A DNA stretch of 48,856 bases from assembly GCA_902464485.1 (NCBI GenBank), contig CABQJJ010000009.1, positions 1 through 48,856 on the forward strand. The letters run 5' to 3'. Shown piece after piece: positions 33,068-41,149 of the stretch. The notes under the pieces were generated by a model that was given only the letters and a program-made list of their open reading frames with translations, searched no databases and had not been told where the DNA came from. Within the stretch, counting starts at the first letter, position 1. Each line of letters starts with the position of its first letter. Source of the stretch: an uncultured Collinsella sp. (GTDB taxonomy: Bacteria; Actinomycetota; Coriobacteriia; Coriobacteriales; Coriobacteriaceae). Both the position numbers and the translations under genes were made by a program.

Positions 33068-34345
33068 TTGTTTGAATGTGAACTGCCGTTTGACCACAAG
33101 ACGTTGCATCTGGAGCTCGAGGATAAGAACTTCGCGGGTGTGATGGAAGGTCATCAAAACGAGTTTAAGACCACGAAATCGCAGGAAGAGCTGGTGGAGG
33201 AGTCGCTTGCCAACCCTTACGGCTCGCCTTCGCTCGAGGAGCTTTGTGCTGGCAAGAAGGATATCGTCATCATTAGCTCCGATCATACGCGTCCCGTCCC
33301 CTCGCGTGTGACGATGCCTATTCTGCTGCATCACATCCATTCCGCTGCGCCTGAGGCTCGCGTGCGCATTCTGGTCGCTACGGGTATGCACCGTCCGTCG
33401 ACGCACGAGGAGCTCGTCAACAAATATGGCGAGGAGATCGTTGCCAACGAGGAAATCGTTATGCACGTCGCGACTGACGACAGCATGATGAAAAAGATCG
33501 GCACCCTGCCTTCTGGTGGCGAGTGCATCATCAACAAGATTGCCGCCGATTGCGATCTGCTGCTTGCCGAGGGCTTTATTGAGCCGCACTTCTTTGCCGG
33601 TTTCTCTGGTAGCCGCAAGTCCGTCCTGCCTGGCATCGCCAGCTACAAGACCATCATGTACAACCACAACGGTCAGTTTGTGAACGATTCCCACTCGCGT
33701 GCCGGCAACCTGTGCCACAACCACGTGAGCGAGGACATGTTCGCCGCCGCCGAGATGGCTCACCTTGCCTTTGTGCTCAACGTTGTGCTCAACGGCAAGC
33801 ATGAGGTCATCGGCTCCTTTGCCGGCGACATCCACAAGGCGCACGAGGCTGGCTGCGAGTTCGTGAAGAGCCTTGCCGGCGTTGAGCCCGTCGAGTGCGA
33901 GATTGCCATCACCACCAACGGCGGTTACCCGCTCGACCAGAACATCTATCAGGCCGTGAAGGGCATGTGCGCTGCCGAGGCCACGCTTCCCGAGGGCGGT
34001 GTGATCATCGACGTCGCCGGTTGTGCCGACGGTCACGGCGGCGAGGGCTTCTATCACAACATCGCCGACAACGATCCGGCAGAGTTTGAGCGCGCCTGCA
34101 TCGACCGTCCTAAGGACGAGACCCTGCCCGATCAGTGGACGAGCCAAATTTTTGCGCGCATTCTGGCGCATCACCCTGTGATCATGGTCACCGACCTGTG
34201 CGATCACCAGATGCTCAAGGATATGCACATGACGCCGGTCAACACTATCGAGGAGGCGCTCAAGCTCGCCTTTGAGATGAAGGGTGCCGATGCCAAGGTT
34301 GCCGTCATTCCCGATGGCCTGGGCGTTGTTGTCGCGCAGCACTAG
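33068..34345 (+). CDS. larA: Lactate racemase LarA (nickel-pincer enzyme)
   Basis: 425 residues from TTG 33068 (after GGAAGAGGG). With this start the key residues fall on the same numbers as in Lactiplantibacillus LarA: Arg75 in SDHTRPVPS, His108 in ATGMHRPSTHEE, His174 in EPHFFAGFSGSRK, Lys184 (binds the pincer cofactor) and His200 in TIMYNHNG. The C-terminal TNGGYPLDQNIYQAVKGM is also conserved. It interconverts L- and D-lactate in the cytoplasm. The gene precedes a LarD-like channel, and larB and larC lie nearby on the other strand. Confidence 0.95.
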   Translation: MFECELPFDHKTLHLELEDKNFAGVMEGHQNEFKTTKSQEELVEESLANPYGSPSLEELCAGKKDIVIISSDHTRPVPSRVTMPILLHHIHSAAPEARVRILVATGMHRPSTHEELVNKYGEEIVANEEIVMHVATDDSMMKKIGTLPSGGECIINKIAADCDLLLAEGFIEPHFFAGFSGSRKSVLPGIASYKTIMYNHNGQFVNDSHSRAGNLCHNHVSEDMFAAAEMAHLAFVLNVVLNGKHEVIGSFAGDIHKAHEAGCEFVKSLAGVEPVECEIAITTNGGYPLDQNIYQAVKGMCAAEATLPEGGVIIDVAGCADGHGGEGFYHNIADNDPAEFERACIDRPKDETLPDQWTSQIFARILAHHPVIMVTDLCDHQMLKDMHMTPVNTIEEALKLAFEMKGADAKVAVIPDGLGVVVAQH

Positions 34346-34394
34346 TGCGCAGCCTAAACGAATCGTTTATAACCGACAAGAAAGATAAGGTTTT

Positions 34395-35126
34395 ATGCTT
34401 ACCAAACTCCTCTGCGAATTCGGCGCGACGGCCCTCATGATCGTCTTTGGCGTGGGCGTGCACTGCGATACTGTGCTCAAGGGCACCAAGTATCAGGGCT
34501 CCGGCCATATGTTTGCCATCACCACCTGGTCTTTTGGCATCTCGGTCTGCCTGTTTGTCTTTGGCGGCGCCGTGTGCATGAACCCGGCCATGGTGCTTGC
34601 CCAGTGCATCGTCGGCCTGGTGCCGTGGGGCAGCTGCATCCCCTTCATGATTGCCGATATGCTCGGCGGCTTTGTGGGCGCCGTAATCGCCTGGTTTATG
34701 TATGCCGATGAGTTCAAGGCTTCCGAGGGCGTCGTCGACCCCATTGCCCAGCGCAATATCTTCTCGACCAACCCCACCACCGAGGGCACGAACTATGCTC
34801 GTAACTTCTTCTGCGAGGCTATCTGCACTTTTGTGTTCATCAGCGCCATCCTTGCTGCCGCTAGCCGCGCCGGCGAGAACGTTCTGATGCTCGCCATCTG
34901 CGTTGGCCTGATCGTTTGGGCTGTTGGCATGGGCATGGGCGGCATCACCGGCTTCGCCATGAACCAGGCTCGTGACCTTGGTCCTCGCATGGCCTATCAG
35001 GTGCTGCCGATCAAGAACAAGGCTGACAACAACTGGAAGTACGGCCTGCTCGTTCCTGGCATCGCTCCGTTTGTCGGTGCCGCTCTGGCCGCGCTGTTTG
35101 TGCACGGTTTCTTGGGTATGTTCTAG
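34395..35126 (+). CDS. LarD-like MIP-family channel
   Basis: 243 residues with six helices and two half-helices of the aquaporin/glycerol-facilitator fold. The first signature is MNPAMVLA (Asn63). The second reads MNQARDLGPR (Asn190): the usual NPA is NQA, while the filter Arg193 is kept. LarD, the lactate channel of the lar operon in Lactiplantibacillus, is a MIP protein, and the position directly after larA supports the same role. The start ATG 34395 follows AAGAAAGATAAGG. Transport of both lactate isomers across the membrane is inferred, not shown. Confidence 0.82.
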   Translation: MLTKLLCEFGATALMIVFGVGVHCDTVLKGTKYQGSGHMFAITTWSFGISVCLFVFGGAVCMNPAMVLAQCIVGLVPWGSCIPFMIADMLGGFVGAVIAWFMYADEFKASEGVVDPIAQRNIFSTNPTTEGTNYARNFFCEAICTFVFISAILAAASRAGENVLMLAICVGLIVWAVGMGMGGITGFAMNQARDLGPRMAYQVLPIKNKADNNWKYGLLVPGIAPFVGAALAALFVHGFLGMF

Positions 35127-35150
35127 TCGAAGGACGGCTCTATAAGGTCC

Positions 35151-35275
35151 GGGCTCGGTAAGGGTTAACTTTCCAACGCGTCCTCGGACATGCAAAAAGG
35201 CTCGCTGCGCACTTCGTGCGGCGAGCCTTTTTGCGTCCTGCGGAGTGCGTTGGAAAGTTAACCCTTACCGAGCCC
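35151..35275. repeat. Three-tier nested palindrome, copy B (between larD and tetR)
   Basis: Outer arms 35151-35179 and 35247-35275 pair perfectly over 29 bp. Inner arms 35192-35205 and 35221-35234 pair perfectly over 14 bp (AAAAAGGCTCGC / GCGAGCCTTTTT, able to terminate in both directions). The tip hairpin is CGCAC-TTC-GTGCG (35208-35220). The 12-nt spacers are GTCCTCGGACAT and GTCCTGCGGAGT. It lies between convergent genes. Confidence 0.9.
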
Positions 35276-35429
35276 TGGGCATTCTTGGCTGTGTTTGAAC
35301 AAGCAACCCAACATATTTCTGAATTTGGATGGGAGGGGCTTGTTGCTGGTAGGGGCGTTAAAGCGCGAGTGACACTTTGGGATGCGTGACGGCTTGGGTT
35401 AGGGCGATGCTTTGGGATGAGCTTCTTAC

Positions 35430-35969
35430 TTAGTTGAAGAGAGGCTTAATGGCTGATAGGTAGTCTTTGGCTACTTCGGCCTTATCTGCTTGAAAGTTGT
35501 GCCAGGCCCACCATTGGACCATTCCTACGAAGCTTGAGGCTATGTGGTGTAGTAGGAAGCTTCGGTCCATGGTGGCGGCGGGGCCGTTTGGGTCGGTAGG
35601 GACGGTTTCGGCTGCGCGCGACATGATGGTCTTGCGGAGACAGTCGGCGAAGACGCGTGAGCCGGCGCCGGCTACGAGGGCACGTACGCCCTGGCGGCGC
35701 TCCCAGAGGTTGTTGAGGATATGCTCGACCTGTACGAGTGGGTCATCGAGGGGTGCACCGTCATCGTCGAGGGCATGGGTGCAGATGTCGCTCACGAGTT
35801 CGGATAGTAGGTCATCTTTGCTCTTGAAGAGGCCGTAGAACGTGGCCCGACCCACATGGGCGCGAGCGATAATGTCGCCGACGGTGATCTTGCCGTAGTC
35901 CTCTTCGCGCAGCAGCTCGGAGAACGCCGCAACGATGGCAGCGCGGCTTTTTGCCTTGCGGGCATCCAT
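35430..35969 (-). CDS. TetR-family regulator after larC
   Basis: 179 residues from ATG 35969, two bases after the larC stop, so it is probably translated by coupling. The N-terminal HTH is typical TetR: KSRAAIVAAFSELLREEDYG, ITVGDIIARAHVGRATFYGL and FKSKDDLL. The C-terminal ligand domain resembles TetR_C-33 types. Being the third gene of larB-larC-tetR, it is a candidate lactate or lar regulator, in place of the Crp-type LarR known from lactobacilli. Longer upstream reading frames overlap larC and are not credible. Confidence 0.85.
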   Translation of the reverse strand: MDARKAKSRAAIVAAFSELLREEDYGKITVGDIIARAHVGRATFYGLFKSKDDLLSELVSDICTHALDDDGAPLDDPLVQVEHILNNLWERRQGVRALVAGAGSRVFADCLRKTIMSRAAETVPTDPNGPAATMDRSFLLHHIASSFVGMVQWWAWHNFQADKAEVAKDYLSAIKPLFN

Positions 35970-35971
35970 GG

Positions 35972-36889
35972 CTATGCGTCCGCGTGAACGAGCAGGCAGC
36001 GGAGCGTACCGGAGCAACCCTCGTAGGGGCGCTTGCCGGCGCCGTAGCCGACGGCCTCGATGCGGTAGCGGGCCGGCAGGTGCTCGGACGTGCGCAGTGC
36101 AGCGACGACGGCAGCGCCCGTGGGCGTTACGAGCTCGCCGGCGACCGGTGCGGGCGTGAGGGCGATATTGCCCGCCTGGCACAGGTTGACGACAGCGGGG
36201 ACAGGAATGGGCATGAGGCCGTGGGCGCAACGGATGGTTCCGTGGCCCTCGGAGAGCGACTCGACCACGATGTCCTCGATACCCAGGTCGTCGAGGCAGA
36301 TGGCGACGGAGCAGACGTCGACGATGGAGTCGACGGCGCCCACCTCGTGGAACATGACGGTCTCGGGCGTTTTGCCGTGGGCCTTGGCCTCGGCGGCGGC
36401 GAGCGCGGTAAAGATGGCGAGCGCGCGACGCTTGGCGCCATCGCTTAGCTGCGAGCCATCGATGATGGCGGTAACGTCCGCCAAAGAACGGTGGTGATGG
36501 TGGTGGGCGTGATGATGGTCCTCGTGGCCATGACCGTGGGCCTCATGATCATGCTCGTGGCAGTGCTCGTGTTCGTGCTCGCCATGATCATGATGGTGGT
36601 GCTCATGCTCGTGCGTGTGCTCGGCAGCTGCTTCGTTGCCGTAGAGCCAGGCCATATCGTGGTCGTGGTTCTCGAGTTCCTCTGCAAGCTGGACGTCGAA
36701 ATCGCAGGCGTCGATGCCATGCTTGTTTACGCGTGTAACGGCAATCTCAAAGCCGTCGACCGGCAGCGTGGCGAGCTGTTTGCGCAGATGCTCCTCGCTG
36801 GCGCCCAGGTCGAGCAAGGCCGCGACGGTCATATCGCCGCTGATGCCCGAGGTGCCGTCGATGATAAGCGTGTGCTGATGGTTGGACAT
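35972..36889 (-). CDS. larC: LarC N-terminal (LarC1) nickel-insertion protein, C-terminal domain missing
   Basis: 305 residues; ATG 36889 has AAGGAG 6 bases upstream. It opens DGTSGISGDMTVAALLDLG, carries a long His-rich stretch (about 90-135, dozens of His) and includes FHEVGAVDSIVDVC and TPTGAAVVAAL. It ends YGAGKRPYEGCSGTLRCLL, which is the end of the LarC1 region. The CTP-binding LarC2 part of about 150 residues is absent: tetR begins right after the stop, and neither other frame codes for it. LarC inserts nickel into the pincer cofactor of LarA. Whether this short form works alone is unclear. Confidence 0.88.
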   Translation of the reverse strand: MSNHQHTLIIDGTSGISGDMTVAALLDLGASEEHLRKQLATLPVDGFEIAVTRVNKHGIDACDFDVQLAEELENHDHDMAWLYGNEAAAEHTHEHEHHHHDHGEHEHEHCHEHDHEAHGHGHEDHHHAHHHHHRSLADVTAIIDGSQLSDGAKRRALAIFTALAAAEAKAHGKTPETVMFHEVGAVDSIVDVCSVAICLDDLGIEDIVVESLSEGHGTIRCAHGLMPIPVPAVVNLCQAGNIALTPAPVAGELVTPTGAAVVAALRTSEHLPARYRIEAVGYGAGKRPYEGCSGTLRCLLVHADA

Positions 36890-36899
36890 GGAATGCTCC

Positions 36900-37682
36900 T
36901 TAACGGGCGCAGGATGTGCCGGCGCTCAGATGATTGATAAGACTTGCCTGGTAGGCGGCACCAAAGCCGTTGTCGATATTGACGACCGAAACGCCGCTGG
37001 CGCAGGAGTTGAGCATGGCGAGCAGCGCGGCTACGCCTCCAAAATTTGCGCCGTAGCCCACGCTGGTGGGAACGGCGATGACCGGACAGCTCACCAGACC
37101 GCCGATAACGCTCGCTAGGGCGCCCTCCATGCCGGCGATGGCGATGACCACCTGCGCCTGAGCAAGTTCCTCGGCATGCGCGAGCAGGCGGTGCAGGCCG
37201 GCGACACCTACGTCGTAGAGGCGATCGACCTCGTTGCCATAGAATTCGGCCGTCAACGCGGCTTCTTCGGCGACGGGTAAGTCGCTCGTGCCGGCGCAGG
37301 CGACAACGATGCGTCCGTTGCCGGTGGGGGAGGGCTTGCCGCCCACGAGGGCGAGCTGTGCGTCCGGGATATATCCCAGGTCGATGCCGTTGTCGAGGAG
37401 CTCCGAGGTACGGGTTGCCTTCTCGGCGTCCAGGCGCGTGACCAGGATGCGCTCCTGGCCGGCATCGCGCAGCGCTTTGATAATGGCGGCAATCTGCTCG
37501 GCGGTTTTACCGGCACCGTAGACAACCTCGCCGGCTCCCTGGCGCACCCCGCGCGAAAGATCGAGCTGCGCAAAACCCAGATCGGCGGTTGGCGCCGTCT
37601 GGATGCGCGTGAGGGCGACTTCCGGGGCGACTGCTCCGTCGGCAACATCGCTCAGCAATTGCTCAAGATCTTGCTTATCCAT
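36900..37682 (-). CDS. larB: LarB, pyridinium carboxylase/hydrolase
   Basis: 260 residues from ATG 37682 with AAGGGA upstream. The C-terminal part has the PurE-like fold (IVVACAGTSDLPVAEEAALT, YDVGVAGLHRLL, VVIAIAGMEGALASVIGGLV, VPTSVGYGANFGGVAALLAM). LarB carboxylates and hydrolyses nicotinic acid adenine dinucleotide to give the precursor that LarE sulphurates and LarC metallates. It is the first gene of larB-larC-tetR (10-bp gap to larC). A 12-bp inverted repeat 43 bp upstream may control it. Confidence 0.94.
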   Translation of the reverse strand: MDKQDLEQLLSDVADGAVAPEVALTRIQTAPTADLGFAQLDLSRGVRQGAGEVVYGAGKTAEQIAAIIKALRDAGQERILVTRLDAEKATRTSELLDNGIDLGYIPDAQLALVGGKPSPTGNGRIVVACAGTSDLPVAEEAALTAEFYGNEVDRLYDVGVAGLHRLLAHAEELAQAQVVIAIAGMEGALASVIGGLVSCPVIAVPTSVGYGANFGGVAALLAMLNSCASGVSVVNIDNGFGAAYQASLINHLSAGTSCAR

Positions 37683-37724
37683 ATATGTTCCCTTCGACGG
37701 TGCAAAGTCTAGCACTCAAGGGCA

Positions 37725-37760
37725 AGTTTCCGAACACTAAGACAAAATTGTTCGGAAACT
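37725..37760. repeat. Inverted repeat upstream of larB
   Basis: AGTTTCCGAACA (37725-37736) pairs with TGTTCGGAAACT (37749-37760), 12 bp perfect with a 12-base loop. GTCTAG and CTAGAC flank it. The place, between larB and the end of serB, fits an operator or a terminator for serB without a T run. Confidence 0.55.
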
Positions 37761-37798
37761 AGACATAGAGGAATTGATTCTGTTGTTAGGCGGATCGA

Positions 37799-38434
37799 CT
37801 AGTCACGCAGGATGATGTCCATGGCGAGCATCAGGTTGCGTTCGTCGATGGCAAACGGGGCGGCCTCGCGCGTCTTGGGCTTGGCACAAAACGCGATGCC
37901 CGTGCCCGCGGCCTGAATCATGGGGATGTCGTTGGCGCCGTCGCCGATTGCGACGGTGTGGGCCATATCGACACCACACTCGACTGCCCAATCTAGCAGC
38001 TGGATAAGTTTGGATTCCTTGGTCACAATGTCTGCCGCCAGCTTGCCGGTGAGCTTGCCGTCCACGACTTCCAGGCGGTTGGCCAGGCAAAAATCGATGC
38101 CTGCAGCGGACACAATCTTATCGGCGACCTCGTGGAAGCCGCCGCTTACCACGCCGACCTTCCAGCCCTTGCTGTGCGCCGAGCGCACAAGCTCCAGCGC
38201 GCCGGGGGTAAACGTCACACGCGCAAAGGTGCGCTCGAACACGCTCTCGTCCAAGCCGGCAAGCAGCCCCACGCGCTCCTCGAGCGCCTGCTTAAAGTCA
38301 AGCTCGCCGCACATGGCGCGTTCGGTGATCTGTGCAACTTGCTCGCCCACGCCGGCTTCCTCGCCCAACAGGTCGATGACTTCCTGGTTGATGAGCGTGG
38401 AGTCGATATCCATAACGATGAGGCGTGCAGTCAT
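37799..38434 (-). CDS. serB: Phosphoserine phosphatase SerB
   Basis: 211 residues. HAD-superfamily motifs: MDIDSTLIN (nucleophile Asp9, acid Asp11), VGVVSGGFHEVADK (motif II Ser), and GDGANDIPMIQAAG (motif IV) with Lys in the VTKESK region. The ACT-like N-terminal domain of some SerB proteins is absent. It makes L-serine from phosphoserine in the cytoplasm. It is divergent from aspS, with 256 bp between them holding a possible aspS promoter (TAAGAT near 38580) and a GCCGCCC/GGGCGGC hairpin. Confidence 0.93.
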   Translation of the reverse strand: MTARLIVMDIDSTLINQEVIDLLGEEAGVGEQVAQITERAMCGELDFKQALEERVGLLAGLDESVFERTFARVTFTPGALELVRSAHSKGWKVGVVSGGFHEVADKIVSAAGIDFCLANRLEVVDGKLTGKLAADIVTKESKLIQLLDWAVECGVDMAHTVAIGDGANDIPMIQAAGTGIAFCAKPKTREAAPFAIDERNLMLAMDIILRD

Positions 38435-38690
38435 GGCGGGCCTTTCCGAGTGCAGTTATATTGGGGCACATTGTCGCACGCCGTGCGCCTTGGCGGCGGC
38501 CACGGTGCGTCAATTGTTTCGTCTCCGTCAAGTCTTTGGGCAGGAGCTACTTTTTCGCGGTACATCGACGCGGGTGCGATAAGATAGAACGCCATGTCTG
38601 GCTGCGCGGTTTACGCAGGCTGGGCAAATCTGTACGACGCCGCCCGGAACGACACGGGGCGGCACAGATCCATAAAGGAGGATCACTGGT

Positions 38691-40478
38691 ATGAGCCAGA
38701 CCCGTCCCATTGACGAGCATTCCATGCACACCCGTACCTGCGGCGAGCTTCGCCGCGAGAACGTGGGCGAAGAGGTCACCCTCACCGGTTGGGTGAGCCG
38801 TCGCCGCGACCACGGCGGCCTTATCTTCTGCGACCTTCGCGACCGCGAGGGCATCACACAGCTCACCTTCGACCCCGAGCACTCCGATGGCGATGCCTTT
38901 AAGATCGCCGAGACCATGCGTCCCGAGTGGCCCATCAAGATTCACGGCGTCGTGCGCGCCCGTGGCGAGGAGACCACCAACACCAAGCTCGCGACCGGCG
39001 AGATCGAGATCCTGACCGACCACGCCGAGGTGCTCAACACGTCCGTCACCCCGCCGTTCCAGATCGAGGACGGCATCGAGACGAGCGAGGACACTCGTCT
39101 GCGCTATCGCTATCTGGACCTCCGTCGTCCCGAGATGATGGCCAACCTCAAGCTGCGCTCCGACTTCACCTTTGCCATTCGCGAGGCGCTGCACAACCGT
39201 GAGTTCATGGAGGTCGAGACGCCCTCCCTGTTCAAGTCCACGCCCGAGGGCGCCCGCGACTTCATCGTTCCCAGCCGTATTCAGCCGGGCAACTTCTACG
39301 CCCTGCCGCAGTCCCCGCAGCTCCTAAAGCAGCTGCTCATGGTCGGTGGCGTCGAGCGCTACTACCAGGTTGCCAAGTGCTTCCGCGACGAGGACCTGCG
39401 TGCCGACCGTCAGCCCGAGTTCACCCAGGTCGATATCGAGATGTCCTTCGTGGACCAGAACGACGTCATGAGTGCACTCGAAGAGGTCCTGTCCGATGCC
39501 TTCGGCCGCATGGGTGTCGAGATGCCCACGCCGCTGCGTCGCATGGACTACTGGGAGGCCATGGACACCTATGGCTCCGACAAGCCCGATACCCGCTATG
39601 GCATGCACCTGGTCGACCTGACCGACATCTTCGCCAACTCCAAGTTCAAGGTCTTCGCGACCGCCGCGAACGAGGAGGGTTCCGTCGTCAAGGCCATCAA
39701 CGCCAAGGGCGCCGGTGTTTGGGCACGTGCCAAGATCGATAAGCTTGCCGGCGTGGCCTCCACGTTTGGTGCCAAGGGCCTGGCCTGGATCGCATTCCGC
39801 GAGGACGGTTCCATCAACAGCCCCATCGTCAAGTTCTTCTCGGACGAGGAGATGGCGGCTCTGCGCGAGCGCATGGACGTCGAGCCCGGCGACCTTGTGA
39901 TGTTCGCCGCCGGCCCGCGCCTGCTCTCCGACGAGATCCTGGGCGGTATGCGTTCCCACATGGCCAACGCACTCGAGATTAAGCGCGAGGGCCACGACTT
40001 CCTGTGGGTCGTTAACTTCCCGCTGTTCCACTGGGATGAGGACCGCAAGGCCTATGCAGCCGAGCATCAGCCCTTTACCCTGCCGACCGAGACCGACATC
40101 GCCAAAATCGAGGCCGATCCGCTGGCAGCCGGTTCTTGCACCTACGACTTTGTCATGGACGGCTTTGAGGCCGGCGGCGGCGGTATGCGTATCCACAACG
40201 CCGAGATGCAGATGTCCATGCTCAAGCTCCTGGGCTTTACCGAGGAGCGTGCCGAGTCTCAGTTCGGCTTCCTCATGGAGGCGCTCAAGTTTGGTGCGCC
40301 CCCGATGGGTGGTTTCGCTTTGGGCCTGGACCGCGTGTGCATGCTGCTCACCGGTTCCGACTCCATCCGCGACGTCATGGCGTTCCCCAAGACGGCCAGC
40401 GGCTCCGACCTCATGTCGGGCGCTCCGAGTGCCGTTAGCGGCGCCCAGCTCAAGGACGTCAGCCTGCGCCTGATGTAG
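38691..40478 (+). CDS. aspS: Aspartyl-tRNA synthetase
   Basis: 595 residues from ATG 38691 with AAAGGAGG upstream. An N-terminal OB-fold anticodon domain (VTLTGWVSRRRDHGGLIFCD) is followed by the class II core: RYLDLRRPEM, the motif 2 region CFRDEDLRADRQPEFTQVDI and motif 3 GFALGLDRVCMLL. A GAD insertion domain (about 290-415) marks the bacterial type. It charges tRNA-Asp; whether it also charges tRNA-Asn cannot be decided here. Confidence 0.96.
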   Translation: MSQTRPIDEHSMHTRTCGELRRENVGEEVTLTGWVSRRRDHGGLIFCDLRDREGITQLTFDPEHSDGDAFKIAETMRPEWPIKIHGVVRARGEETTNTKLATGEIEILTDHAEVLNTSVTPPFQIEDGIETSEDTRLRYRYLDLRRPEMMANLKLRSDFTFAIREALHNREFMEVETPSLFKSTPEGARDFIVPSRIQPGNFYALPQSPQLLKQLLMVGGVERYYQVAKCFRDEDLRADRQPEFTQVDIEMSFVDQNDVMSALEEVLSDAFGRMGVEMPTPLRRMDYWEAMDTYGSDKPDTRYGMHLVDLTDIFANSKFKVFATAANEEGSVVKAINAKGAGVWARAKIDKLAGVASTFGAKGLAWIAFREDGSINSPIVKFFSDEEMAALRERMDVEPGDLVMFAAGPRLLSDEILGGMRSHMANALEIKREGHDFLWVVNFPLFHWDEDRKAYAAEHQPFTLPTETDIAKIEADPLAAGSCTYDFVMDGFEAGGGGMRIHNAEMQMSMLKLLGFTEERAESQFGFLMEALKFGAPPMGGFALGLDRVCMLLTGSDSIRDVMAFPKTASGSDLMSGAPSAVSGAQLKDVSLRLM

Positions 40479-40503
40479 GCGATTGGCTCCATATTGCCTG
40501 TAG

Positions 40504-40536
40504 CGAGGGAAGGATGCGTGCCTTCCCTCGTTTTTT
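40504..40536 (+). terminator. Rho-independent terminator after aspS
   Basis: The stem CGAGGGAAGG (40504-40513) pairs with CCTTCCCTCG (40521-40530), then six T. Confidence 0.93.
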
Positions 40537-40577
40537 ATGCGCGGGCGTTGCGAGGGCATAGGTTGACCGGACGTGAC

Positions 40578-40623
40578 GGAAACTGTGTCCCATCGTTGAC
40601 GTTCGAAGTGGGATGCGGTTTCC
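40578..40623. repeat. Inverted repeat before the HPr gene
   Basis: 15-base arms (40578-40592 and 40609-40623, GGAAAC...TCCCA) pair with G-U or A-C differences at a few positions. The loop is 16 bases. It lies about 90 bp before the HPr gene and may be a regulatory palindrome. Confidence 0.5.
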
Positions 40624-40711
40624 ATCCCGCCCTCAACAAGCATCTAACGCTACAATAGCTACCACGTGGCTGGGTTTTGCCGGCCGAATGTGCGATGCCG
40701 CGGGAGGGGAC

Positions 40712-40960
40712 ATGGTCGAGTTTACAAAGACGATTAAAGATCCGTTGGGACTACATGCCCGCCCGGTTGCGCTGCTCTATGACATTATTGCCAAGCATCG
40801 TAGCGACGTGTCGGTCAGCATCGGCGATCGCCATACCGACGGTCGCGACGTTATGGGCCTCATGGCTCTCTACGGCGAGTGCGGCGAGGACATCATCTTC
40901 CGCGTTTCGGGCGTAGACGAGGCTTCCTGCGTCACATCGATCAGAAACCTCTCGCTCTAA
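40712..40960 (+). CDS. HPr-family phosphocarrier with Asp46
   Basis: 82 residues from ATG 40712, after GGGAGGGGAC. The active-site His15 is in place (LGLHARPVAL), so it can accept phosphate from PEP via enzyme I. At position 46, where Gram-positive HPr has the regulatory Ser in KSIMGV, this protein has Asp (GRDVMGLMAL). It therefore cannot be phosphorylated by HPr kinase there, and the acid may imitate the phosphorylated state. It is a single-gene unit with its own terminator, not joined to ptsI. Confidence 0.87.
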   Translation: MVEFTKTIKDPLGLHARPVALLYDIIAKHRSDVSVSIGDRHTDGRDVMGLMALYGECGEDIIFRVSGVDEASCVTSIRNLSL

Positions 40961-40969
40961 GCATGACAG

Positions 40970-41005
40970 GGCGCGGCAAAGGACAGCTCTTTGCCGCGCC
41001 TTTTT
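40970..41005 (+). terminator. Rho-independent terminator after HPr gene
   Basis: A 12-bp perfect stem, GGCGCGGCAAAG (40970-40981) with CTTTGCCGCGCC (40989-41000), then five T. Confidence 0.95.
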
Positions 41006-41052
41006 GTTTCGTATAGGAAACTTTTTCGAAAACTGAATAGGGACTCTTTCCA

Positions 41053-41106
41053 AAAAGTTAACCACGTGCTAGTTTACTAAAGCGAACATAGACGTGGTTA
41101 ACTTTT
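41053..41106. repeat. 15-bp inverted repeat before feoA
   Basis: AAAAGTTAACCACGT (41053-41067) pairs perfectly with 41092-41106 around a 24-base loop that contains TAGT-TT-ACTA. It ends 43 bp before the first feoA and probably covers the operon promoter. An iron-responsive operator is possible. Confidence 0.6.
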
Positions 41107-41149
41107 ACTGCGTCGATGTTGAGGACGAACTGACGTTAGGAGCTCACTC

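Noticed and set aside
35430..35975. Programmed frameshift giving a LarC1-LarC2 fusion
   Set aside because: I read the frames after the larC stop. The only coding sequence is TetR, so there is no LarC2 to reach by shifting.
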